Shown: positions 1 to 5,514 of the stretch, one piece after another | How positions within the stretch are numbered: the first letter of the stretch is position 1 | Layout of the letters: the number at the start of each line of letters is the position of its first letter | Origin: Gammaproteobacteria bacterium | GTDB lineage: Bacteria; Pseudomonadota; Gammaproteobacteria; DAOWEP01 | DNA length: 6,119 nucleotides | NCBI GenBank assembly: GCA_030638455.1 | Contig: DAOWEP010000054.1 | Location: 1-6,119 of the forward strand | Reading direction: 5' to 3' | Translations under genes and position numbers: made by a program | Notes under the pieces: generated by a model | Told to the model about the DNA's origin: nothing | What the model saw: only the letters and a program-made list of their open reading frames with translations | The model's database searches: none

Positions 1-182
1 GGGAATCAACCATAGTTCCTGAGAATGCCACTGCATTTCAACTACTGGATATCGCAGGTCTTGCCGGTAAGCGCGTAGCTATAGAAATCAATTGTGAAAT
101 TGTCCCGCGCAGTACATATGAAAGCCGCAACCTGCAAACAGGCGATAAAATTGAGATAGTACGCGCTATCGGTGGCGGCTAG
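1..182 (+). CDS. thiS: ThiS sulfur-carrier protein, 3' part (5' end outside window)
   Basis: ThiS is a small ubiquitin-fold protein. In the family, ThiF adenylylates its C-terminus, which is then converted to a thiocarboxylate that gives sulfur to ThiG for the thiazole ring of thiamine. Reading from base 3 gives 59 codons followed by TAG at 180-182. The visible protein starts ESTIVPENAT, has a central AIEINCEIVPRS strand-loop typical of ThiS, and ends in RAIGGG, which supplies the obligatory C-terminal Gly-Gly. Whole ThiS proteins have about 65-70 residues, so only a handful are missing on the left. The next gene, thiG, begins 41 nt downstream, so the two are probably co-transcribed. No thiF, thiH or thiO is visible here. 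Identification is firm because both length and C-terminus fit; the start cannot be seen. Confidence 0.92.
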   Translation, partial: ESTIVPENATAFQLLDIAGLAGKRVAIEINCEIVPRSTYESRNLQTGDKIEIVRAIGGG

Positions 183-223
183 CGAGTAGCTAAAAGAAAC
201 ACTCATTTATTAAAGAGCACATT

Positions 224-1039
224 ATGACAACACAAAGTCTTCACAAAATATCCTCTGCTAACCATGATCCACTCATAATTGCAGGAGTTGAATACGGTTC
301 CCGATTACTGGTTGGATCCGGTAAATACAAAGACCTGGAAGAAACACGCCTGGCAACAGAAGCAAGTGGCGCGGAAATCATCACCGTTGCCATACGTCGC
401 ACCAATATCGGACAAAATGCGGATGAGCCTAATCTGCTGGATGTGATTTCACCCAAAGAATATACCTTGTTGCCTAACACGGCTGGCTGTTTCACGGCTG
501 AAGATGCGGTACGAACCTGCCGACTGGCACGAGAACTACTGGATGGCCATGACCTCGTAAAACTTGAAGTACTCGGCGACAAGAAAACCCTGTTTCCTGA
601 CATCGCACAAACACTGGACGCTGCGGAAACCCTGATCAAGGATAACTTCAAGGTAATGGTGTACACCAACGACGACCCGATTGTTGCCAGACGCCTGGAA
701 GAAATGGGCTGTGTAGCGGTTATGCCGCTTGCAGCACCCATTGGCTCCGGCCTGGGAATACGGAACCCTTACAATATTCTGACGATAGTAGAGAATGCCA
801 ATGTCCCCATTCTGGTTGATGCGGGGGTAGGCACGGCATCTGATGCGGCTGTAGCGATGGAACTCGGTTGTGATGGTGTACTCATGAATACCGCTATTGC
901 TGGCGCAAAAGACCCTGTGCTAATGGCCTCCGCCATGAAAAAAGCGATTGAAGCAGGAAGGGAGGCCTACCTTGCCGGGCGTATTCCACGCAAACGTTTT
1001 GCGAGTGCGTCATCACCTCTCGACGGTACATTTTTCTAA
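224..1039 (+). CDS. thiG: Thiazole synthase ThiG
   Basis: ThiG is a cytoplasmic TIM-barrel enzyme. It condenses 1-deoxy-D-xylulose 5-phosphate, dehydroglycine and the sulfur of ThiS thiocarboxylate into thiazole phosphate. The 271 residues match the family's usual length of about 255-270. Visible marks are RLLVGSGKY (27-35) at the first strand and the VKLEVLGD segment (112-119), whose Lys113 should form the Schiff base with the sugar phosphate. MVYTNDDP (145-152), PIGSGLGI (172-179), DAGVGTASDA (199-208) and NTAIAGAKDP (222-231) follow, and the last two form the phosphate-binding end of the barrel. The ATG at 224 has a weak AAAGAG element (212-217) at suitable distance. It leaves a roughly 16-residue N-terminal tail ahead of the conserved DPLIIAG segment, so a slightly later true start cannot be excluded. 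The gene follows thiS as in many proteobacterial thiazole operons. No frameshift or missing key residue is seen. Confidence 0.98.
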   Translation: MTTQSLHKISSANHDPLIIAGVEYGSRLLVGSGKYKDLEETRLATEASGAEIITVAIRRTNIGQNADEPNLLDVISPKEYTLLPNTAGCFTAEDAVRTCRLARELLDGHDLVKLEVLGDKKTLFPDIAQTLDAAETLIKDNFKVMVYTNDDPIVARRLEEMGCVAVMPLAAPIGSGLGIRNPYNILTIVENANVPILVDAGVGTASDAAVAMELGCDGVLMNTAIAGAKDPVLMASAMKKAIEAGREAYLAGRIPRKRFASASSPLDGTFF

Positions 1040-1066
1040 AAATATTCTAAAAATCTTCATGCTTTT

Positions 1067-1180
1067 CTATGCCACATTAATAATTGACAGGAAACGCTTG
1101 ATCTTTTTTCCAGAGCCCTTGTAACCCTGATAGATAAACCACTTACTGCTTGGGTCGCCTTCTATTTTAGATAAATTCAT
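1067..1180 (-). CDS. Possible 37-residue antisense small protein (doubtful)
   Basis: On the minus strand, ATG at 1180-1178 opens 37 codons that end at TAG (1069-1067). The ORF fills most of the 171-nt gap between thiG and trmB. The product is basic, and its middle looks protein-like: KWFIYQGYKGSGKK followed by a short hydrophobic tail, FLSIINVA. An in-frame TGA lies four codons upstream of the ATG, so the ORF cannot be extended. No convincing ribosome binding site sits before the ATG, and I do not recognise the family. It could be a real small protein, the remnant of a longer lost gene, or chance. No function is proposed. Confidence 0.2.
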   Translation of the reverse strand: MNLSKIEGDPSSKWFIYQGYKGSGKKIKRFLSIINVA

Positions 1181-1210
1181 CGGCTTAATTCACTCAATAC
1201 CTTTACACTC

Positions 1211-1894
1211 ATGTCAGCACCAGAACATCATCGCAAGATCCGAAGTTTCGTATTAAGGGAAGGCCGTATGACGCCTGCCCAAAAAAAAGCACTGGAAGTG
1301 CTATGGCCGAAATATGGCCTCAATCACGATCAAGGAAAAATTGACCTTACAGAGGCCTTTGGACGAGAAGCGCCCCGTTTTCTGGAAATTGGTTTTGGCA
1401 TGGGTGCCTCTCTTGCAGAAATGGCCAGGGCACATCCGGAAAATGATTACATTGGTATTGAAGTTCACAGGCCCGGAGTGGGCAGTCTGCTTAAAACTTT
1501 GCAGCATCAGGGAATAGAGAATGTACGGGTAATCTGTGCAGATGCTGTTGAAGTACTCAAGAACAATATTATAGACCACAGCCTGGATGGTATTTATCTT
1601 TTCTTCCCAGATCCATGGCACAAAAAAAGACATCACAAACGTCGTATTGTACAACCGGACTTCATCTCGTTACTTGCAAGGACACTCAAGCCAGATGGCA
1701 TACTGCATATGGCAACTGACTGGGAAGATTATGCTTATCATATGCTGAAAGTGATGCAGAGCAATCAGGAATTCCAGAACACCAATAATAAGAGGGGGTT
1801 CTCGGATCGCAGGCAACGTCCTGTAACCAAATTTGAGAACCGCGGTCTACACCTTGGACACAAGGTATGGGATTTGGTTTTCACTGCTACATGA
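1211..1894 (+). CDS. trmB: tRNA (guanine-N7-)-methyltransferase TrmB
   Basis: TrmB is a cytoplasmic S-adenosylmethionine-dependent enzyme that makes m7G, classically at position 46 in the tRNA variable loop. The 227 residues are close to the roughly 239 of the E. coli enzyme. The N-terminus carries the family block RSFVLREGRMTPAQ (11-24). The SAM-binding motif FLEIGFGMGAS (57-67) and the acidic second-strand motif IGIEVHRPG (81-89) follow. The signature FPDPWHKKRHHKRR lies at 132-145, and the conserved C-terminal block RPVTKFENRG at 203-212. ATG 1211 is the first possible start after an in-frame TAA at 1172-1174. It has no clear Shine-Dalgarno sequence. A later ATG at 1268 sits behind an excellent AAGGGAAGG (1255-1263), but starting there would remove the conserved N-terminal block, so 1211 is preferred. 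No obvious terminator separates trmB from the genes on either side. Confidence 0.97.
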   Translation: MSAPEHHRKIRSFVLREGRMTPAQKKALEVLWPKYGLNHDQGKIDLTEAFGREAPRFLEIGFGMGASLAEMARAHPENDYIGIEVHRPGVGSLLKTLQHQGIENVRVICADAVEVLKNNIIDHSLDGIYLFFPDPWHKKRHHKRRIVQPDFISLLARTLKPDGILHMATDWEDYAYHMLKVMQSNQEFQNTNNKRGFSDRRQRPVTKFENRGLHLGHKVWDLVFTAT

Positions 1895-1937
1895 AAACCA
1901 CGATTATTCCTCTCTCACAAACCTGAGAATGTATTCA

Positions 1938-2020
1938 AAACTATAAATAAAATTAACATCATGAAGGATTTACAACTATTATATTATCTGGGAACCTGAA
2001 ATTATAAATAGAAATAACAT
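1938..2020 (+). repeat. 22-bp near-perfect direct repeat in AT-rich spacer
   Basis: Bases 1938-1959 and 1999-2020 agree at 19 of 22 positions; both read AAAnTATAAATAnAAnTAACAT. Their starts are 61 bp apart. Each copy is preceded by an AACCTGA sequence (about 1921-1927 and 1994-2000), with an extra insertion of roughly ten bases in the first copy. This lies in the strongly AT-rich gap (1895-2095) upstream of the binding-protein gene. Tandem regulator sites, a decayed duplication or low-complexity chance are all possible. I see no convincing sigma-70 promoter in the gap: the best -35 candidate, TTGAAA at 2031-2036, lacks a properly spaced -10. Confidence 0.45.
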
Positions 2021-2084
2021 AAATAATATATTGAAATTGGGCTATATTAATATCACCTTATTATTTTATTGGCTCAAACAGAAT

Positions 2085-2088
2085 GAGG
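2085..2088 (+). promoter_or_regulatory. Ribosome binding site of the binding-protein gene
   Basis: A GAGG core lies seven bases before the ATG at 2096. This supports that start, which also gives a complete signal peptide. Confidence 0.6.
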
Positions 2089-2095
2089 CTGAATC

Positions 2096-2980
2096 ATGCG
2101 ACATTGTTCAGTAAAAAAATCAGATAATCAGTTTGTAGCTATCATATTCATGTTTTTCATGGCATGCCTGTATATGCCTGCTTCTCCCGCTATTGCGGAC
2201 ACGGCCAAAAAATTGATCCTAGCCGTTCACCCTTACTTGCCAGAAAACGAGATTATTGATCGCTTCACACCATTGGCAAACTATCTGGGCAAGGAGGTCG
2301 GAAAATCCATACAGGTTCGCGTCGGGCTTGATTATCAGGATCACAATGAACACATCGGCCGTGATCTGGTAGATATCGCCTTTATGGGGCCTGCATCTTA
2401 TGTCAAGATGATCGGCCAATACGGGGGGAAACCGATACTCGCACGTCTTGAAATTAATGGTGCGCCTGTTTTTCACGGCAATATTGTTATACGCGAAGAC
2501 TCAGCCATTCAGACACTGGATGAATTGAGCGGAAAAAGCTTTGCCTTTGGCGATCCGAACTCCACCATGAGTTACCTGGTACCCCTGTATATGCTCAACA
2601 AATCCGGCATTTCCCTGCAACAACTAAAATTACACCAGTTCCTGGGCAGCCACAACAACGTTGCATTGGGCGTGCTTGCAGGTGACTATGATGCTGGTGC
2701 AGTAAAAAATGAAGTATTCCTGAAATACAAGACCAAAGGATTAAAGTCCCTGAAAAGCACACCTGAACTTTCTGAACATCTTTTCATTACTAAAAGTAAC
2801 ATGCCCCCTGGGCTTGTGACCGCCCTGCAACAGGCCATGTACAAATTAACCAGCCTGCCGCAGGGAAAAGAAATTCTGGGTGCAATCAAGAAACACACCA
2901 CTGGACTGGTACCCGCAAACAACAGTGATTATGATAATCTCAGGGAAATCCTCACCCAATCCCAACCGAAGCACCCCTGA
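2096..2980 (+). CDS. Exported PhnD-family phosphonate/phosphate-type substrate-binding protein
   Basis: This 294-residue protein belongs to the PhnD-like periplasmic binding proteins that trap phosphonate, phosphite, phosphate or related anions. The N-terminus is a Sec signal peptide: basic residues to about 8, a hydrophobic core at 14-28, and likely cleavage after Ala34 (AIA|DTAKK). The mature part shows family marks in order: KLILAVHPYLPEN (39-51), LVDIAFMGPASYV (91-103), FGDPNSTMSYLVP (151-163) and GSHNNVALGVL followed by DAGAVKNEVF (184-208). In this family the DPxST loop contacts the anion; the usual next residues are Ser-Gly, but here they are Met-Ser. No phnC or phnE transporter genes are adjacent. 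Instead, a membrane GGDEF-EAL gene begins six bases after the stop, so a role as a sensory partner is inferred. The ligand is unknown. Confidence 0.9.
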   Translation: MRHCSVKKSDNQFVAIIFMFFMACLYMPASPAIADTAKKLILAVHPYLPENEIIDRFTPLANYLGKEVGKSIQVRVGLDYQDHNEHIGRDLVDIAFMGPASYVKMIGQYGGKPILARLEINGAPVFHGNIVIREDSAIQTLDELSGKSFAFGDPNSTMSYLVPLYMLNKSGISLQQLKLHQFLGSHNNVALGVLAGDYDAGAVKNEVFLKYKTKGLKSLKSTPELSEHLFITKSNMPPGLVTALQQAMYKLTSLPQGKEILGAIKKHTTGLVPANNSDYDNLREILTQSQPKHP

Positions 2981-2986
2981 TCAGGC

Positions 2987-5218
2987 ATGTATAGTTTTTT
3001 TTCCAACCGCTTCATTATATGGCTAACAGCTATTCTGTTCCCGGCAGCCCTGCTGGTTATTGCGTATATAATACTGCAATACCAGCATAGCGATAACATG
3101 GACAGCACCATAAAACATATCGGGGAAGAATTCCGACTGATCTCAGAAATCACGCATGACAAGCTTCAGAAAGGTAACTACCAGGACCTGGATGAACTTT
3201 TCAGTACATGGGGTAAAAACGATCACCTATTAGTGAGTATAAAATTAACTTCAGAAAATGGCTTTGTCCTCAGCCAGTACAATCGCTCACACACCGCTGA
3301 GCACCCCTATAACTCAACAACGGAACTTCGCTACTCATACGATGGTCTGGCCACCCTCAATGTTATACAGGATCTTTCTGAGCTATATAAACAGCATGAC
3401 AGGCTTGCCTATCAACTCCTAGGGGGGGTTGTTCCCATTACCCTGGCCATCTGGTTTCTGATATATCTAATCAACCGAATGAATCATGAAATCATTCATA
3501 GACAACAAACAGAAGAAGAACTATTCAAGGAAAAAGAATATGCAGAGGTGACCCTGCATTCCATTGGCGATGCTGTGATCACCACTGACAATCATGGAAT
3601 TATAACCTTTATCAATCCGATTGCTGAAGGACTTACCGGTTGGACTACCCAGGAGGCCCGCGGCAATCTTCTGGAAGATGTGTTCAATATTGTTAATGAA
3701 AGCACCATGGAACCCTGCGAGAACCCTGTTCAGGACTGTCTACGCCAGGGAAGGAGTGTTGGCCTTACAAATTACACTGCTCTGATTAAACGTGACGGTA
3801 CCCGTATCTCCATAGATGATTCAGCATCCCCGATCCGTAACCGGTCCGGAGACATCATAGGAGTAATACTGGTATTTCATGATGTAACCCGTGACCGCGA
3901 AATGACCCGTCAAATAAGCTGGCAAGCCACACACGATTCGCTGACTGGGTTGATTAATCGAAACGAACTCGAAATCAGGCTGAATGAAGTTATCAATGAT
4001 GCCAAGGTTGAATCTGCGAGCAACTGTTTTCTATACATGGATCTTGATCAATTCAAGGTTGTGAATGATACCTGCGGTCATCAGGCTGGCGATAAATTAC
4101 TCGAGCAATTAAGTTATCTATTACAACAGAATATTCGTGACTCTGACATATTGGCTCGGCTGGGAGGTGATGAATTCGGGGTCTTATTGACAGGCTGTTC
4201 GATTGAGAAGGCGACATCCATTGCAGAAATGCTACGAAAAACAGTAGAGGAATTCCGTTTTATATGGCAGGAGAAAACCTTTGAAATCGGAGCCAGCATT
4301 GGGGTTGTAAGCATCAATCCGAACGACGACAGCACCGCAACTCTTTTGAGTGCTGCGGATATAGCATGTTATGCGGCCAAGGACCATGGGCGTAATCGTG
4401 TACACGTATATCACCCTGATGATAAGGAACTGATGCAAAGGCATGGAGAAATGAAATGGGTATCACAAATCACCAAGGCACTAAAAGAAGATCGCTTTGA
4501 ACTATTTTGCCAGTCTATACAGAAAATAAACAATGCGACCCAGAATGAATATCACTTCGAAATTCTGGTTCGGATGCTGGACGAAGAAAATAAATACATT
4601 CCTCCTGGATTTTTCATCCCGGCAGCCGAGCGTTATGATTTAATGCCTAAAATTGATGAATGGGTACTTAAAAATACTTTTAAAATTATCCAGAAAAACA
4701 AGAATAGTAGTGCATTCAATAAACTGCATACCGTATCAATCAACCTATCAGGGAACACATTTAGCAGCAAAGGTTTTTTAGACCGTGTCAGGGAGATGCT
4801 AAAAACCTATGAAGTTCCTACCCGTATAATTTGTTTTGAAATTACAGAAACTGCGGCGATTGCAAACCTTACAGAAGCGATAACCTTTATACAGGCACTA
4901 AAAAATGATGGCTGCCGTTTCTCTCTGGATGACTTTGGTAGTGGCCTGTCTTCTTTCTCATATCTTAAAAATCTTCCTGTAGATTACCTGAAGATAGACG
5001 GCATATTTGTAAAAAATATTGTCGATGACCCTATAGATCTTGCCATGGTAAATGCCATTCACCAGATTGGCACGGTACTTGGCATTAAAACTGTTGCGGA
5101 ATTTGTTGAAAACAAGCAGATTCTCGAACACCTCAGAGGTATTGGCGTGGATTATGCTCAGGGATATGGAATCCACGTACCCGAACCGTTCGAATCATGG
5201 CTCAAGTCGATAGAATAA
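2987..5218 (+). CDS. Membrane PAS-GGDEF-EAL c-di-GMP cyclase/phosphodiesterase
   Basis: This 743-residue inner-membrane protein probably makes and/or degrades the second messenger c-di-GMP. The order is TM1 (about 9-31), a periplasmic region (about 32-141), TM2 (about 142-162), a charged helical linker, PAS with its C-terminal PAC part (about 185-302), GGDEF (about 310-475) and EAL (about 490-743). The GGDEF domain has the exact GGDEF motif (393-397) and an RDSD I-site (384-387) at the correct five-residue spacing, so a product-inhibited cyclase is plausible. The EAL motif is EIL (525-527). The other phosphodiesterase residues are present: Asn586, Glu618, Asp648-Asp649, Lys669, Glu705 and Gln725. 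The overall layout resembles RbdA of Pseudomonas aeruginosa. The start has only a poor Shine-Dalgarno and lies six bases after the upstream stop, which suggests translational coupling to the binding-protein gene. Net activity cannot be told from sequence. Confidence 0.97.
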   Translation: MYSFFSNRFIIWLTAILFPAALLVIAYIILQYQHSDNMDSTIKHIGEEFRLISEITHDKLQKGNYQDLDELFSTWGKNDHLLVSIKLTSENGFVLSQYNRSHTAEHPYNSTTELRYSYDGLATLNVIQDLSELYKQHDRLAYQLLGGVVPITLAIWFLIYLINRMNHEIIHRQQTEEELFKEKEYAEVTLHSIGDAVITTDNHGIITFINPIAEGLTGWTTQEARGNLLEDVFNIVNESTMEPCENPVQDCLRQGRSVGLTNYTALIKRDGTRISIDDSASPIRNRSGDIIGVILVFHDVTRDREMTRQISWQATHDSLTGLINRNELEIRLNEVINDAKVESASNCFLYMDLDQFKVVNDTCGHQAGDKLLEQLSYLLQQNIRDSDILARLGGDEFGVLLTGCSIEKATSIAEMLRKTVEEFRFIWQEKTFEIGASIGVVSINPNDDSTATLLSAADIACYAAKDHGRNRVHVYHPDDKELMQRHGEMKWVSQITKALKEDRFELFCQSIQKINNATQNEYHFEILVRMLDEENKYIPPGFFIPAAERYDLMPKIDEWVLKNTFKIIQKNKNSSAFNKLHTVSINLSGNTFSSKGFLDRVREMLKTYEVPTRIICFEITETAAIANLTEAITFIQALKNDGCRFSLDDFGSGLSSFSYLKNLPVDYLKIDGIFVKNIVDDPIDLAMVNAIHQIGTVLGIKTVAEFVENKQILEHLRGIGVDYAQGYGIHVPEPFESWLKSIE

Positions 5219-5225
5219 TTACATT

Positions 5226-5242
5226 TATAACAATAAGTTATA
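5226..5242 (+). repeat. Small AT-rich inverted repeat just after the GGDEF-EAL stop
   Basis: TATAAC (5226-5231) and GTTATA (5237-5242) form a perfect six-base-pair inverted repeat around AATAA. There is no GC content to speak of and no T-tract, so it is a poor terminator. It overlaps a TATACT (5239-5244) that resembles a -10 box, but no good -35 is correctly spaced upstream. It could be a weak 3' stem, an operator or chance. Confidence 0.25.
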
Positions 5243-5299
5243 CTAATCTTCGGTACTATAAACCGCATTTAAATCACATCTACGTACAAATTTTCCAAA

Positions 5300-5461
5300 T
5301 TTGACCTTGAGCCCACAGGTCAAAAAATGGTTCAATACGCAGCTATTTTGTTGGATCGGGCTCAAACACAAAGAACAATCCCGACGATACTCTGATAAGC
5401 AAGCCTTCTGGATACACAGCTATCAGGTCAACACCTAACAAATTGTTGCCCGGTGTTTTTT
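5300..5461 (+). promoter_or_regulatory. Structured non-coding region upstream of prk (leader, small RNA or operators)
   Basis: The 296-nt gap 5219-5514 holds no gene that I can support, but its second half is rich in complementary segments. TTTGACCT (5300-5307) pairs with AGGTCAAA (5317-5324) over a nine-base loop. TCGGG (5356-5360) pairs with CCCGA (5380-5384). CTGATAAGC (5392-5400) pairs with GCTATCAG (5419-5426) with one bulged A. A terminator-like hairpin follows at 5430-5461. Alternative pairings also exist: TTGAGCCC (5307-5314) with GGGCTCAA (5358-5365), and TTGACCT (5301-5307) with a second AGGTCAA (5425-5431). The second alternative would take two bases of the terminator's left arm. 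An attenuator for prk is one reading; a separate small RNA or DNA dyads for a regulator such as CbbR are others. It matches no RNA family that I recognise. Confidence 0.3.
5430..5461 (+). terminator. Weak Rho-independent terminator candidate before prk
   Basis: AACACC (5430-5435) is complementary to GGTGTT (5452-5457). An inner AACA/TGTT pairing (5437-5440 with 5444-5447) lies within it, and the right arm runs into six consecutive T residues (5456-5461). The stem is short and the loop asymmetric, so strength is doubtful. It could end transcripts of the upstream GGDEF-EAL gene, or act conditionally in a prk leader, since it lies 53 nt before the prk start. Confidence 0.4.
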
Positions 5462-5502
5462 ATATATCCGGCAGAACTGGTTTGATTTTATTTTTTTGAA
5501 AT

Positions 5503-5508
5503 GAGGAG
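5503..5508 (+). promoter_or_regulatory. Strong ribosome binding site of prk
   Basis: GAGGAG lies six bases before the ATG at 5515. It is the best Shine-Dalgarno in front of any gene in the window, which suits a highly expressed Calvin-cycle enzyme and fixes the start. Confidence 0.8.
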
Positions 5509-5514
5509 TGACTT

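Noticed and set aside
241..741. Long minus-strand ORF of 166 codons opposite thiG
   Set aside because: It lies wholly within thiG, which is unambiguous. The antisense product is low-complexity and Ser/Arg-rich, as expected of a shadow frame.
1268..1270. Alternative trmB start at an ATG behind a strong AAGGGAAGG
   Set aside because: It would delete the RSFVLREGR block that is conserved at the N-terminus of TrmB proteins, and the purine-rich stretch is explained by that coding sequence.
1281..1288. A8 tract in trmB as a slippage or phase-variation site
   Set aside because: A-runs are common in Gln-Lys-Lys codons and trmB is a housekeeping gene, so nothing else supports programmed slippage.
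1913..1928. Stem TCTCA/TGAGA after trmB as a terminator
   Set aside because: It has only five base pairs and no T-tract behind it.
1961..1999. 12-codon ORF (MKDLQLLYYLGT) in the AT-rich gap
   Set aside because: It has no ribosome binding site and is too short, with no sign of a leader-peptide mechanism.
2159..2170. Possible lipobox around Cys24 of the binding protein
   Set aside because: The preceding residues are Phe-Met-Ala, which do not fit the Leu-Ala-Gly type lipobox, and Cys24 lies inside the hydrophobic core. The AIA cleavage site at 34 fits better.
5300..5324. The TTTGACCT/AGGTCAAA hairpin read as a stand-alone terminator on either strand
   Set aside because: On the + strand it is followed by A residues, and on the minus strand only by a short ATTTGG, so it lacks a T-tract.
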